A stretch of DNA of 64,000 bases, from assembly GCF_963259705.1 (NCBI RefSeq), contig NC_081844.1, positions 12,695,715-12,759,714 of the forward strand. The letters are read 5' to 3'. The stretch's first letter is position 1. Each line of letters opens with the position of its first letter. The stretch comes from Myotis daubentonii. Lineage: Eukaryota > Chordata > Mammalia > Chiroptera > Vespertilionidae. The notes beneath the pieces were generated by a model that searched no databases, was not told where the DNA came from, and saw nothing but the letters and a program-made list of their open reading frames with translations. A program made the translations under genes and the position numbers. Below, one piece after another: positions 1 to 9,540 of the stretch.

Positions 1-589
1 GCATGTTTCCACCCGATTTTTTATTATCTTGGGAATTGGCGAGACCTACGAAGAGCAGTCTGTCTTCAGCCTGCACAGCACCCTAAGATGTCAAAACATA
101 AAATAAAAATATAATATCTTTAACCACATTCTAATGATTAAGGAAGTCATAAAGTCCAGCTCATATTCAAGGAGAGGTTAGACACCAACTTTTAAAAGAA
201 ATTATCTAGAGTCTGGAAGGGCATGTGGAACTAATATTTTTGTGGACATTAAAAAATATATATAAATTACCACAAGTGTCCTTTTTACTATTGTTGCCAA
301 GTATTTTATTTCTGGATAGGTTATGAAACTGTGCTATTCTATTTGCTTTAAACAATCAGTTGCTTTAAACAGTCAGTTGCCTTTTAAACAAACCGAGAGA
401 AGAAAAAGAAGATAACACTTTATATTTATTATTTTATTTACCCTTTCCAATATTTTTCATCTCTTCCTGTAAATCCATAATCTGTAGACCCAGAATCAGT
501 TCCCTGCAACCTGAAGAGCTTTATTTGACATTTACGGTAGAGAGTGTTTATTTAAAAAGTTATTTTAGCTTTTGTTTATCTAATGATTT
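1..589. other. AT-rich intergenic DNA, nothing recognised
   Basis: No coding signal or identifiable repeat. Short AT runs only. Confidence 0.5.
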
Positions 590-2230
590 TTTATGACAGT
601 CTCATTTTTGAAGAATATTCTCATTGGATGTAGAATTCTGGATGAAGAGATTATTTCTCTTTACCGCTTTAAAGATGTCAGACCCTTAGCTTATGGCCTC
701 CCTTATTTCTCATAAAAGCCAGCCATATTTTGGATCATTGTTTCTCTGGATGTAACGTCTTTTCTCTCTTTCTCTGACTGTTTCTTAGGTTTTTCTCTTT
801 GGCATTTTCAAGAGTTTGGCTATGATGTTCTAAGGTGGTTTTTTCTTTGTATTTCTTCTTCTAGGGGTTTACTGAGCTTTGATTTATAAATTGGTGCTTT
901 TCATTATTTTGAACAAATTTTGATAATTATTTCTTCAATTTTTTCTTTTTCTTTTCCTCCTTTCTTTCTCTACCTCTATTCACTAATATCTTAGATGACT
1001 TTATATTTCCCCAAAGGTCATTAAGGCTCTATTAATTTTTTCCCTAAATGTCTTTTCTGTTTTTTTGGTTTGGACAATTTGTATTCATCTGTCACTGATC
1101 ATTCCTTCTGTCGTTATGCACATCCAGTAAACTTTTCATTTCAGGTATCACAGAACATGAGAATTTTTAATAATTCTAGAATTTTTATTTTATTTCCATT
1201 TGTAATGTTCATTTCTCAGTTTAGATTCCTCATCTGTTTCCTTGTTATGTCTGTTTTTTCTTCTAGATCCTTGAACATCTTTATAATGGGAGTATAATAA
1301 TTTAAAGTTCTTTTCTGCCCATTCCAACATCTGGGTCATCTTGGAGTCTTTCTATTTTTAAAAAATTATTATCATAAGGCACACTTTCTCATTTCTTTGT
1401 ATATCCAGTAATTTTTTATTGTATGCTGGACAGTGTGAATGATATGACATAGATCCTAGATTATGTTATCCACCACTAAAATTGATGAGTTTTGTTTTCG
1501 ATCCTGTCAGGTTGTTGTCATTCTTTGCTGAGATTATTCGCACTTTATCTTTAGCTTTAGAGCATTGCCCTTACTCTAGATAGGAGTCAGCAAACTTTGG
1601 CTTGTGCACTAAATCCAACCTAGGGCTTATTTTTGTGGAGCTTATAAACCAGCAATAGTTTTTTACATTTTAAAAGGAAATATTAAAAGAAAAAAATAGA
1701 AGAGCAAAAAGAAGAATAGACCAAGATTGCATGTAGCTCACAAGTCTAAAATATTTGCCATTTGGCTCTCCATAGAAAATATTTGTCAACCGCACCTCTA
1801 GGGTGTGGGGCATTTTTAAAGGTTTGGCCTTCAGGGTCTCAACTAAATAAGTGCCCAAGATTCTCAATGAGGTCTCTCTATTATGTAACAGGCTGAAACT
1901 TCAGCTTCCTTCAGAGGCACAAACTCTGCTATCCCTTCAGCTCTCCACCCCACAGCGATTGTTGTTTGTTAAGCCCAATGGAATCTCACTTGGTACGTGC
2001 ACAGTATGGCCAACTGCTCACAGGGGAGCCTCGTGCAAACTTCTGTGCTTCCCACCCCATCCCAGTGGACTCTGTCCTGGAAAATCTAGCTCCTTTCATA
2101 GCCCTAAACTCAAATCTCTGTCTCCTCAGCTCAGTGAGATTGCCATGTTCTGCTCAAGCTCCATCCCCGCACCCTGGTCAGGAACATTCCCCTCAACTGA
2201 AAGCCAGGGCCACTGAGGGCTTCACCTGAT
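590..2230 (-). mobile_element. Ancient L1 (L1M type), 5' region, antisense
   Basis: Read on the - strand, the segment follows the ORF1 C-terminal part and 5' UTR of old mammalian L1: on the + strand, TTCTCATTGGATGTAGAATT near 620, TTATTTCTTCAA near 928 and TATGCTGGACAGTGTGAATG near 1421. Reading frames are destroyed. An inserted hAT-like fragment interrupts it near 1.58-1.80 kb. The 3' boundary is uncertain. Confidence 0.6.
1583..1805. mobile_element. Possible hAT-Charlie-type non-autonomous element within the old L1
   Basis: The segment opens with AGTCAGCAAACTTTGGCTTG and contains TTTGCCATTTGGCTCTCCAT. This resembles the ends of old mammalian hAT-Charlie MITEs that start in CAGxxGTCxGCAAACT. 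Subfamily is not resolved and no clear TSD was found. Confidence 0.35.
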
Positions 2231-2440
2231 GTGCTTCTTTTCTTAAGAATCACAGTCCTTCTCTGTCTATTGCACAATATTTAAGAACGGTTGCTTCATA
2301 CATTTTGTCTAGGTTTATTTTATAGTTGTGTGTTTTAGGGAGGCAATTCCAGTGTCTATCCTTTTGTCTAATGTGGAAGTCTTTGGTTGATATGTCCTTT
2401 AAGTCTATAGTACTTGAAAGGCTTCCCCTTTATCTTTTTA

Positions 2441-2656
2441 AAAAATATGTATTTTTATTGATTTCAGAGAGGAAGGGTGAGGGAGAGAGAAAGAGAAACA
2501 TCAATGATGAGAGAGAACCATTTATCAGCTGCCTCCTGCACGCCCCCTATTGGGGATGGAGCCCACAACCTGGGGGCGAGCCCTTGACCCCAATCGAACT
2601 TGGGACCCTTCAGTCCACAGGTCGATGCTCTATCCACTGAGTCAAACTGGCCAGGG
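2441..2656 (-). mobile_element. VES SINE (antisense)
   Basis: On the - strand a tRNA-derived head is followed by a (TC)-rich body and an A-rich tail; the + strand shows the tail first and CTGGCCAGGG last. Flanks CCTTTATCTTTTTA (left) and CCTTTTATCTTTTTA (right) are a near-perfect target-site duplication. VES SINEs are bat-specific and mobilised by L1. Confidence 0.9.
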
Positions 2657-2945
2657 CCCCTTTTATCTTTTTATCCATCCCCACCCTCTGAGATTTATCT
2701 GTTGAAGGAACTGTATTATTTGCTTGATTTTTTTTTTCATGTCTTAAATTTGCGTCATTTAGACTTGTGAGCTACATGCATTGTGTCATTTAATTTGGTT
2801 TCTGATTTCCTGTAAATTGGTAGTGGAGTTTAGAGGCTTGATGAGATTTGGTTTTGATACTTTTGGCAATACTTCTTCACAGTAGCTGTGTGTTACTCTA
2901 TCAGGAGGCGCACAAGATCCAGTGATCTCTCTTTTTTATATATTA

Positions 2946-3050
2946 CTAGTGCCCTGGTGCACGGATTCGTGCACATTGAAAGGAAATTAATTAGAAGGTG
3001 GCCGGTGGGGCGGACCTGGGCAAGATGGCCCTTGGAAACTGGTATCCTTA
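2946..3050 (-). mobile_element. Helitron 3'-end fragment (antisense)
   Basis: CTAG at 2946-2949 is followed by a hairpin GTGCACGGATTCGTGCAC, the reverse-complemented terminus of HeliBat-type elements. The 5' end is not recognisable, so this is a truncated or diverged copy. Confidence 0.55.
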
Positions 3051-3204
3051 GGTTAAACAATATTCAGAGACTAGTTGCAATATTTTAAAAGGATTTTTAG
3101 ACATTAGTTTATCCTTTAGAAAAAAAGGTTTATTCACTACAAAACTCAAAATGTTAACTATATATTTTTTAAACTTTTGACTAGAATTTTACCATTCAAT
3201 ATAA

Positions 3205-3476
3205 TTGAGCATTGATTGGGCACCTGCTGTGTACTAGGTCCTTCATGGCAGGGACATTGGCTATCCTAGGAAAACACAAATAGGGAATAACCAATAATTG
3301 AAGTTTAATGAATAAATTCTTTCAAAACATGAGGGCTATGGAAGAAAAGCAAGAAGATGAGAAAATGTTATGGCGTTTCTTGCTGGCACGGACCGTGTCT
3401 ACTTATTTCTGTGTGCTCAGCACCAAGCTCAGTGCCCGGTGCCCGGCAGGCACTCCCGTGATTGATTAAATGAAGC
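3205..3476. repeat. Old LINE2/MIR fragments
   Basis: GGGCACCTGCTGTGTACTAG near 3217 and AGCACCAAGCTCAGTGCCCG near 3419, with ATTGATTAAATGAA at the end, match the conserved 3' ends of L2/MIR. They are two short diverged pieces, probably in opposite orientation. Confidence 0.5.
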
Positions 3477-3479
3477 GGA

Positions 3480-4195
3480 ATTGACAGGAAGCTCGGATGC
3501 TGGCGAGGTGGGGAACCACTGCACCACAGACTCCCTTTCTCTGGCGACAGAGTTTTAAGCTCCTTTGGGAGGCAGTGAATCAAAATGTTGTATATTTGAG
3601 CCTAATTTTTAGAGAGATGACCCATAATTTTAATCAAACTCTGAGATGATTCTATAACCACCCTCCTCCCCAATTAAGAAACATTATCTTTACTAAAATA
3701 TACTCCTGAAAATAGGTTTTTACCAAGAAAAAAAATATTTTATTCACTTAAACACTCCCTCAGACCTAGATTTTAGGAAGGAAAGCTTTCTCCCTTCCCA
3801 AGTGCTTCAGAGGTTATTGGTGAAGAAAGAACCCCAGGTGGAGGTTATGTGCTAATAACATTCACCGGCCGGAAGCATCACCTATTCTTGGGTGTTCTGA
3901 GCGGCTTAGCAGTGTGCATGAACTGTCATCGTGGGCTAGACATCTGCAGAAAGGTTCTCTCTGAGGTCACACACACTGGGAACAGTCCCTGCAGTGACCC
4001 AGCCACTGCAGGGGATGCATGAGCCTGTGGGAAAGATCAGGCTGGGTACCTGCCAGGCCTGGCTTGAGAAAATTGCACATATCACAGCATTGCTGCCCAC
4101 AGGCTCCCGGGTGGGCTGTCTCAGGGTGGTTCCATTTGCACTAGCTGCTCTGGGCATGGTACCCTACCAGTCATGCTGCTGCAAATCATTAATCT
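3480..4195. other. Intergenic DNA, nothing recognised
   Basis: Mixed composition with no coding signal, known repeat or RNA gene seen. Confidence 0.5.
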
Positions 4196-4215
4196 GCACA
4201 CACACGCACACACAG

Positions 4216-4264
<49 letters not shown>
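4196..4264. repeat. (CA)n microsatellite with CG interruptions
   Basis: About 34 dinucleotide units, including a short CGCGCG core near 4223-4230 that could favour Z-DNA. Confidence 0.95.
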
Positions 4265-4266
<2 letters not shown>

Positions 4267-4551
4267 CAGGATCAACGGGGCCTTTTTATAGCAAGCAACA
4301 AAAAAATCTCCCAAAACCCAGAAATTGAAACTCATAACTTAAGTTTTGAGGAAACTATATGCAAATGCATCTTACAAATAAAGAAAAGAAATACTGACAT
4401 ATGTTTTTTTTGTTTGTTTTTGTTTTTAAATTAAAATCAGCTTTTACCCCAAAAGCACTGTCGAGAAACCTTGAGAGAACCAGCAGGCCATCTTGCGTTC
4501 AGTGTGCTGCTAGCTCTCTGCAGGCTGGTACCGAAGAGGATGTGGAAATGT

Positions 4552-4565
4552 CCACTAGATGGCGC
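4552..4565 (+). promoter_or_regulatory. CTCF-like motif (forward)
   Basis: CCACTAGATGGCGC matches the CTCF core consensus at all informative positions. It lies in non-repetitive sequence between a CA microsatellite and a MIR. Binding is inferred. Confidence 0.5.
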
Positions 4566-4899
4566 CCCAGTCCAGGCAAATTGTCCCCAGCCTTGGCAAG
4601 GAGGCAGATTTTGGCATTAATGCCAATATCCTGCAGGCAAATTAACACAAGGCCTATTGATTCCTCACCTAGATATTTCAGTTTCTACTACAAGAATTCC
4701 CTTTTCTCTGCCACTTTATATTCAGCTTAAGAAAAAGCAGGAAAAAAAAAAAAAGCCGACCACTGATGTTTCCTCATTTATTTGACTGTGTTTCTAAACT
4801 CACCTTACACACTTAGGGAAATGATTCTCAAACATTGGCAATGATTCCTACCATTTATCTGTGTAGTAGGAAAAGCCATGAATGTGGAGCTGAAAAAGG

Positions 4900-4985
4900 C
4901 ATTTTGGGGACGTGGCTCTTCCTGTGGCGTGGGGCCTCAGTTTCCTCACTGGGGGTCACAGTAATACTTACCTGACTAGTTATAG
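4900..4985 (+). repeat. MIR SINE fragment
   Basis: GGGCCTCAGTTTCCTCACTG and CAGTAATACTTACCTGAC match the MIR core region. This is a pan-mammalian old tRNA-derived SINE. Confidence 0.7.
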
Positions 4986-5175
4986 AACAACAGCGACAAG
5001 AAAGAACTCTTTTTTATTCGTTGGTGATGCAGGCTAAAACATTTACTGCTGAAACCAGATGTAGAATTTATTTATTTATAGGGGGACAGAAGGGGAGTGG
5101 AAGAAAGAAGAGCTAAAGTTTGAAAATGAGTGAGCGTTCATATTAGTGTGCCTACTCTTTTGTATGTTTAAAATA

Positions 5176-5526
5176 TTCTATATAATAAAACCCTAATATG
5201 CAAATCGACCAAACAGCAGAACGGCCGGTCACTATCACACGCACTGACCACCAGGGGCAGACACTCAATGCAGAAGCTCCCTCTTGGTGGTCAGCACGCT
5301 TCCACAGGGGGAGCGCTGCTCAGCCAGAAGCTGGGCTCACGGCTGGCAATCGCAGCCACCACTACAGCTGCAGGTGGGTGGTAAGGAGCGAGAGCCCTGG
5401 ACTGCAAGAGGGGTGTCTGACTGCTGGCTTACATCCCCTGAGGGGTCCTGTACTGTGGAGGGCACAGGCTGGGCTGGGGGACAACCCCCCCCCCCAGTGC
5501 ACGAATTTTGTGCACTGGGCCTCTAG
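5176..5526 (+). mobile_element. Non-autonomous Helitron (HeliBat type), 351 bp
   Basis: The 5' end is TTCTATATAATAAAA (consensus TC.. with one change) then CTAATATGCAAATCGACC. The 3' end is the hairpin GTGCACGAATTTTGTGCAC then TGGGCCTCTAG. It sits between A (5175) and T (5527), the AT target used by Helitrons, without target-site duplication. No Rep/helicase coding sequence is present, so movement would need enzymes in trans. It carries two CTCF-like half palindromes at 5245-5293. Confidence 0.92.
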
Positions 5527-5529
5527 TTC

Positions 5530-5880
5530 CGTAATAAATGACTAGAACCAATTCTTTCAGTACAAGGATGGTGTAAGGATGGAGGGAGGTATTGTAAAGT
5601 GCTAAACAATTGTAAGTTATTGTTTATCTCTTCTGGACTTCAATTGTCTGTGTAGTGAGGGATTTGGACTAGCAGAGCTGTAAGATTCTTCCACCATCTA
5701 ATTTTTATGATGGTCTAATGCCAGCTTATCTTGTAAGTGGCATTACAAGAACAGGCTCTCCTCAGTAATGTTTCTGCTCTCCTGGGGATGCCTTCCTTGG
5801 CCGTCCTATCTAAACCCCTCACCCTGTGTCCTCACCCTCAGTCTTAGATTTATTTTCTTCATATTATTTGTTACTCCCAG
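5530..5880. other. Intergenic DNA, nothing recognised
   Basis: No coding signal or clear repeat. Confidence 0.5.
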
Positions 5881-6179
5881 TGTTATGGACTGACTGTGTC
5901 TCACCGGCCCCCCCCCCCCGAATTCATATGTTGAAACCCTAACCTCCAATCTGACTCTACTTGGAGATAGGGCTTTTCAGGAGGTAATTGAGGTTAAATG
6001 AGATGATAAGAGTGGGGCCCTGCCCTGGCTGGTGTGACTCAGCTGAGTGTCTTACCATGCACCAGCACTGAAAGGTTGCCAGTTCAATTCCTGTAGGGGG
6101 TGTGCAAGAGGCAACCAATCAATGTTTTGTTCTCACATCGATGTTTCTTTCTCTCTCTCCCTTCCTTTCTCTTATAAAA

Positions 6180-6793
6180 TCAACACTAACAAAAGAGAAA
6201 AATGGTAATTGGCGTACGAGCTACCCTTTTCATTGGCTAATCAGGGCTATATGCAAATTAACTGCCAACAAGATGGCGGCTAATTTGCATATGTAGGCAC
6301 AATGCAGGGAGGTGAAAGGGAAAGCAGGAAGAAGCCCCCTGCCACTGACAGTGATCGGAAACCCAGGGGGAGCTAAGAGCTGGGGGGCAGGGCAAAGGCG
6401 GCCCTGGGGCCGCCTTTGCCCTGCCCCCCAGCCATGATTGGAGAATCAGGTTCCTTTTCCTCCCTGGCCAGTGATAGCAGGAAGTAGGGGTGGAGCCAGC
6501 GATGGGAGCTGAGCACGGTGGAGCTGGCAGTCCCAGGAGCTAGGGGTCCCTTGCCTGGGCCTAAAGCGAAGCCCACGATCGTGGGGCCGCTGCAGCTGTG
6601 GGTCCCCGCTGCCCGGGCCGGACACCTCAGCCAGAGGCGTCAGGCCTGGGCAAGGGGCCGATCCTGCGATTGGAGGGTGATGGGGGTCAACGCCTGAGGA
6701 CTCTCAGTATGTGAGAGGGGGCAGGCTGGGCTGAGGGACACTCCCCTCCCCCACACACACCCAGTGCACGAATTTCGTGCACCGGGCCCCTAG
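6180..6793 (+). mobile_element. Non-autonomous Helitron, 614 bp, with 54-bp palindrome
   Basis: It starts at TC (6180-6181) after A, and AAAAGAGAAAAATGGTAATT follows from 6191. It ends at the hairpin GTGCACGAATTTCGTGCACC-type terminus and CTAG (6790-6793) before T. Inside are a 12-bp inverted repeat ATATGCAAATTA/TAATTTGCATAT (6249-6260, 6281-6292) around a YY1-like AAGATGGCGGC, and a near-perfect palindrome at 6379-6432. It is the same family as 9541-10587 but with one instead of about six copies of an 80-bp GC-rich subrepeat. Confidence 0.9.
6379..6432. repeat. 54-bp perfect palindrome (26-bp arms, 2-nt spacer TG)
   Basis: The arms 6379-6404 and 6407-6432 are exact reverse complements (GCTGGGGGGCAGGGCAAAGG...). 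The same palindrome occurs at 9766-9819 with spacer CA. Very GC-rich and cruciform-prone. Confidence 0.95.
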
Positions 6794-7069
6794 TAAAAAA
6801 AAAATAATAAAAGAGTGGGGCTCTAGTTCAATAGGACTGTTGTCCTTATAAGAAGGGGAAGAGACACCAGGAATGCACAGGCACAGAGCAAAAGCCATGA
6901 GAGAACACAGCAAAAGGTGGCCATCTGCAAGCCCAGGAGAGAGGCCTCAGCAGAAACCAACCCTGCCACCACCTCCATCTTGGACGCCCAGCCTCCCCAG
7001 AGCTGTGTTTCTGCTGCTTAATCCACTTAATCTGCGGTATTTTGTTACGACAGCCCGAGAAGACTAGTA

Positions 7070-7744
7070 TAACCAGAAGTCATCTTTCTTGTTTATTTCT
7101 GTGTTTCTAATCTGACTCCCCAGCCAGAATGCAAACATTGCGGGACAGTGCCTGGCACAAGGCAGAGCACCAGTGAGCAAGCTGAATGCACCTGGATGGA
7201 CTGAAATGATTTGAGGCACTCACTCATTCTACACTTATTTATTTTGTAGGGGAAGGTCCTGTGTCAATTAGACTTGCCTCCCCTTGAATTGTGAATTTTA
7301 TAAACGTGAAGGCACATGAGATGCTGAAGGGGCGGTGTCACTAAAAACGTTGTGGTCCTGCCCTGTCAGCCACTCTTCACCATGAGCCCTCGGGCCCCTT
7401 AAAAAATTCAGCCGGGGTTTAGGAACCAGAATGTTCTGCATCTGGGCATGATGCCAGGTTGTCGAAACACACGCTAGCCATGATCAAACCCCTGTCCTGT
7501 TTGTTTGGACCTACTATATAATTTCACTGGAATTTTATATCATCAGAAGAATAAAAAATCAGGCTTAAAACCAGGACGATCCCGTTCCCACTCTTCTGCC
7601 AGGACGTTCGAGGACAGACTTCCCCTGTATGGCCGAAGGATCTTCTCTGATGACAAGACTGTTAATCACAAGAATTTGCCACTGTCACAATTTAAAATAA
7701 TACTTAATGAAACATTTTATTTATTTGCGTCTTCTACATCTTGT
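7070..7744. other. Intergenic DNA, nothing recognised
   Basis: Mixed composition; a short AT-rich segment near 7.68-7.74 kb. No coding or repeat call. Confidence 0.45.
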
Positions 7745-8374
7745 TTTTAAATAAACTTTATTTTGAATTCATTTTTGATTTACAGAAAACTTGCACAGAT
7801 AGTAGAGAGTTCCTATACACCCTTCACCCAGCTTCTCTTAACGTGACCATCTTACATTGCGATGGAACATTTGTCAAAACTGAGGAACTGGCATTGGTGT
7901 GTTAGTGTTGACCAAACCCCAGACTTTGTTTGGATTTCAGCAGCTTTTCCATTTCTGTCCTTTTCTGTTCCAGGATCCAATTAAGTCGCACACTGCACTG
8001 AGTTATTACATCTTCTTAGCCTCTTCCAGGCTGTGAGAGCGTCTCAGTTTCTCCTTGTTGTTAATTATCTGGACATTCTTGAGAAGAACTGGTCAGGTAT
8101 TTCTTAGAGTGCCCCCCAATATGGCTTTGCCCGATACCTTCCTCATGATTAGAGTGGGGACCTGGGGATTTAGAAAGGTGCTTATTGGCATGGAGCACTG
8201 GTCTCATCACAGGATGGCCTCAGGGCATCTTGGGTGATGCTAACTTGACCACCTGGTTAAGGTCACGTTTCCTGGGTCTCCCTATTCTAAAGTTACTGTT
8301 TCCCCCTTCCTTGTCTCTTCTTTGGAAGCAACTCACTAATCCCACACCAACCTCCTGGAGGGGGTTGGTGTCTA

Positions 8375-8611
8375 TCCTATATAATAAAAGGTAATATGCA
8401 AATAGACCGAACGGCAGAATTACCGGAATGCCTGTGACCCCTTGCCCTGCCTGGCCTTGCCCCCCAGTGGCCCCCCATCCCGATCGGAGGCAGGGCTTGC
8501 CAGCAAACCACCCAGGGCCCTCCTGCCCCAGCCGGCCATCCCCAAATGACCCCCATTGGGGCAGGCTGGCTGGACCCCACCAGTGCAAAAATTTGTGCAC
8601 CAGGCCTCTAG
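8375..8611 (+). mobile_element. Helitron A of tandem array, 237 bp
   Basis: It starts TCCTATATAATAAAAGG after A (8374) and ends GTGCACCAGGCCTCTAG at 8611. The next Helitron begins at 8612 with no spacer. Non-autonomous; GC-rich interior with no gene. Confidence 0.9.
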
Positions 8612-8710
8612 CCCTGTATAATAAAGAGGTGATATGCAAATTGACTGTCATACCCTTACACAAGATGGCCACCCCCATGTGGTCACAAAATGGCCACCAC
8701 AAGATGGCCA

Positions 8711-9107
8711 GCAGGGGAGGGCAGTTGTGGGTGACCAGGATGGCAGGGGAGGGCAGTTGGGCGGGACTAGGTCTGCAGGGGAGGGCAGTTGGGGTGGACC
8801 AGGCCTGCAGGGGAGGGTAGTTGGGGTGGACCAGGCCTGCAGGGGAGGGCAGTTGGGGTGGACCAGGCCTGCAGGGGAGGGCAGTTGGGGTGGACCAGGC
8901 CTGCAGGGGAGGGCAGTTGGGGTGGACCAGGCCTGCAGGGGAGGGTAGTTGTGGGCGATCAGGCCAGCAGGGGAGGGCAGTTAGGGGTGACCAAGCCTGC
9001 AGGGGAGGGAAGTTGGAGGCGACCAGGTCTGCAGGGGAGGGCTGTTGGGCGTGACCAGGCCGGCATGGAAGGGCACTTTGGGGGGACCAGGCCTGCAGGG
9101 GAGTGGT
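8711..9107 (+). repeat. 32-bp GC-rich minisatellite inside Helitron B
   Basis: About 12-13 units whose core is GCAGGGGAGGGCAGTTGGGG. The five central units starting at 8791, 8823, 8855, 8887 and 8919 are almost identical; outer units are diverged. The G-rich strand has frequent GGGG/GGG runs. Confidence 0.95.
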
Positions 9108-9145
9108 TAGATGGTGATCAGGCTGGCAGGCAGAAGCGGTTAGGG

Positions 9146-9370
9146 CAGTGGTTCTCAACCTTCCTAATGCCACGACCCTTTAACACAGTTCCTCATGTTG
9201 TGGTGACCCCCAACCATAAAATTATTTTTGTTGCTACTTCATAACTGTAATTTTGTTACTGTTATGAATCATAATGTAAATATCTGATATACAGGATGTA
9301 TTTAGGCGACCCCTGTGAAAGGATCGTTTGACCCCCAAAGGGGTCGTGACCCACAGGTTGAGAACCACTG
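9146..9370 (-). mobile_element. SPIN-type non-autonomous hAT element, 225 bp
   Basis: The ends CAGTGGTTCTCAACC... and ...GGTTGAGAACCACTG are inverted repeats. Inside are GGCGACCCCTGTGAAAGGAT and CAAAGGGGTCGTGACCCACA. This is the hallmark of SPIN_NA/URR1 elements, which are known to have spread horizontally among tetrapods, vesper bats included. The flanks GGTTAGGG and GGCGAGGG are an 8-bp target-site duplication with two changes. There is no transposase. Confidence 0.85.
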
Positions 9371-9540
9371 GGCGAGGGGCAATCAGGCAGGCAGACAGGT
9401 AACATCCCTCTCGCAATCCACAGGGATTGGGCCTAAACTGGCAGTCAGACATCCCCCGAGGGGTCCCAGATTAGAGAAGGTGCAGGCTGGGCTGAGGGAC
9501 AACCCCCTCCATGCATGAATTTTGTGCACCGGGCCTCTAG

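Larger units (their letters stand above)
6019..6810 (+). mobile_element. VES SINE, interrupted by a Helitron
   Basis: The tRNA-derived head (GCCCTGGCTGGTGTGACTCA, B-box GTTCAATTCC) runs to about 6179. The A-rich remainder resumes at 6794. The exact 11-bp duplication AAGAGTGGGGC flanks the composite at 6008-6018 and 6811-6821. This proves that the SINE entered the LTR first and the Helitron later entered the SINE tail. Confidence 0.85.
5881..7068 (+). mobile_element. MaLR-like LTR (MLT1/MST class), split by SINE and Helitron
   Basis: GTTATGGACTGACTGTGTCT opens the LTR and GGTATTTTGTTACGACAGCC closes it, with TGTCCTTATAAGAAGGGGAA (TATA-like region) in between; these are MaLR LTR landmarks. The LTR is solo, with no internal retroviral genes beside it. 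A VES SINE plus Helitron (6019-6810) lies inside. Exact subfamily is uncertain. Confidence 0.65.
8612..9540 (+). mobile_element. Helitron B of tandem array, with minisatellite and SPIN insertion
   Basis: The 5' end CCCTGTATAATAAAGAGG (T-to-C at base 1) abuts Helitron A's CTAG. The 3' end TTTTGTGCACCGGGCCTCTAG-type terminus closes at 9540. It holds a 32-bp minisatellite (8711-9107) and a SPIN-type hAT element (9146-9370). Open frames through the minisatellite on both strands are repeat artefacts, because the 32-bp period rotates the reading frame. Confidence 0.88.

Noticed and set aside
8711..9107. Regularly spaced repeats, CRISPR-like at first sight
   Set aside because: Units abut without unique spacers and the genome is mammalian; a minisatellite.
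8220..9244. Long open frames (up to 317 codons) on both strands with repeated Gly/Trp/Pro motifs
   Set aside because: They translate the 32-bp minisatellite of Helitron B. The period is not a multiple of three, so all frames look alike; no gene.
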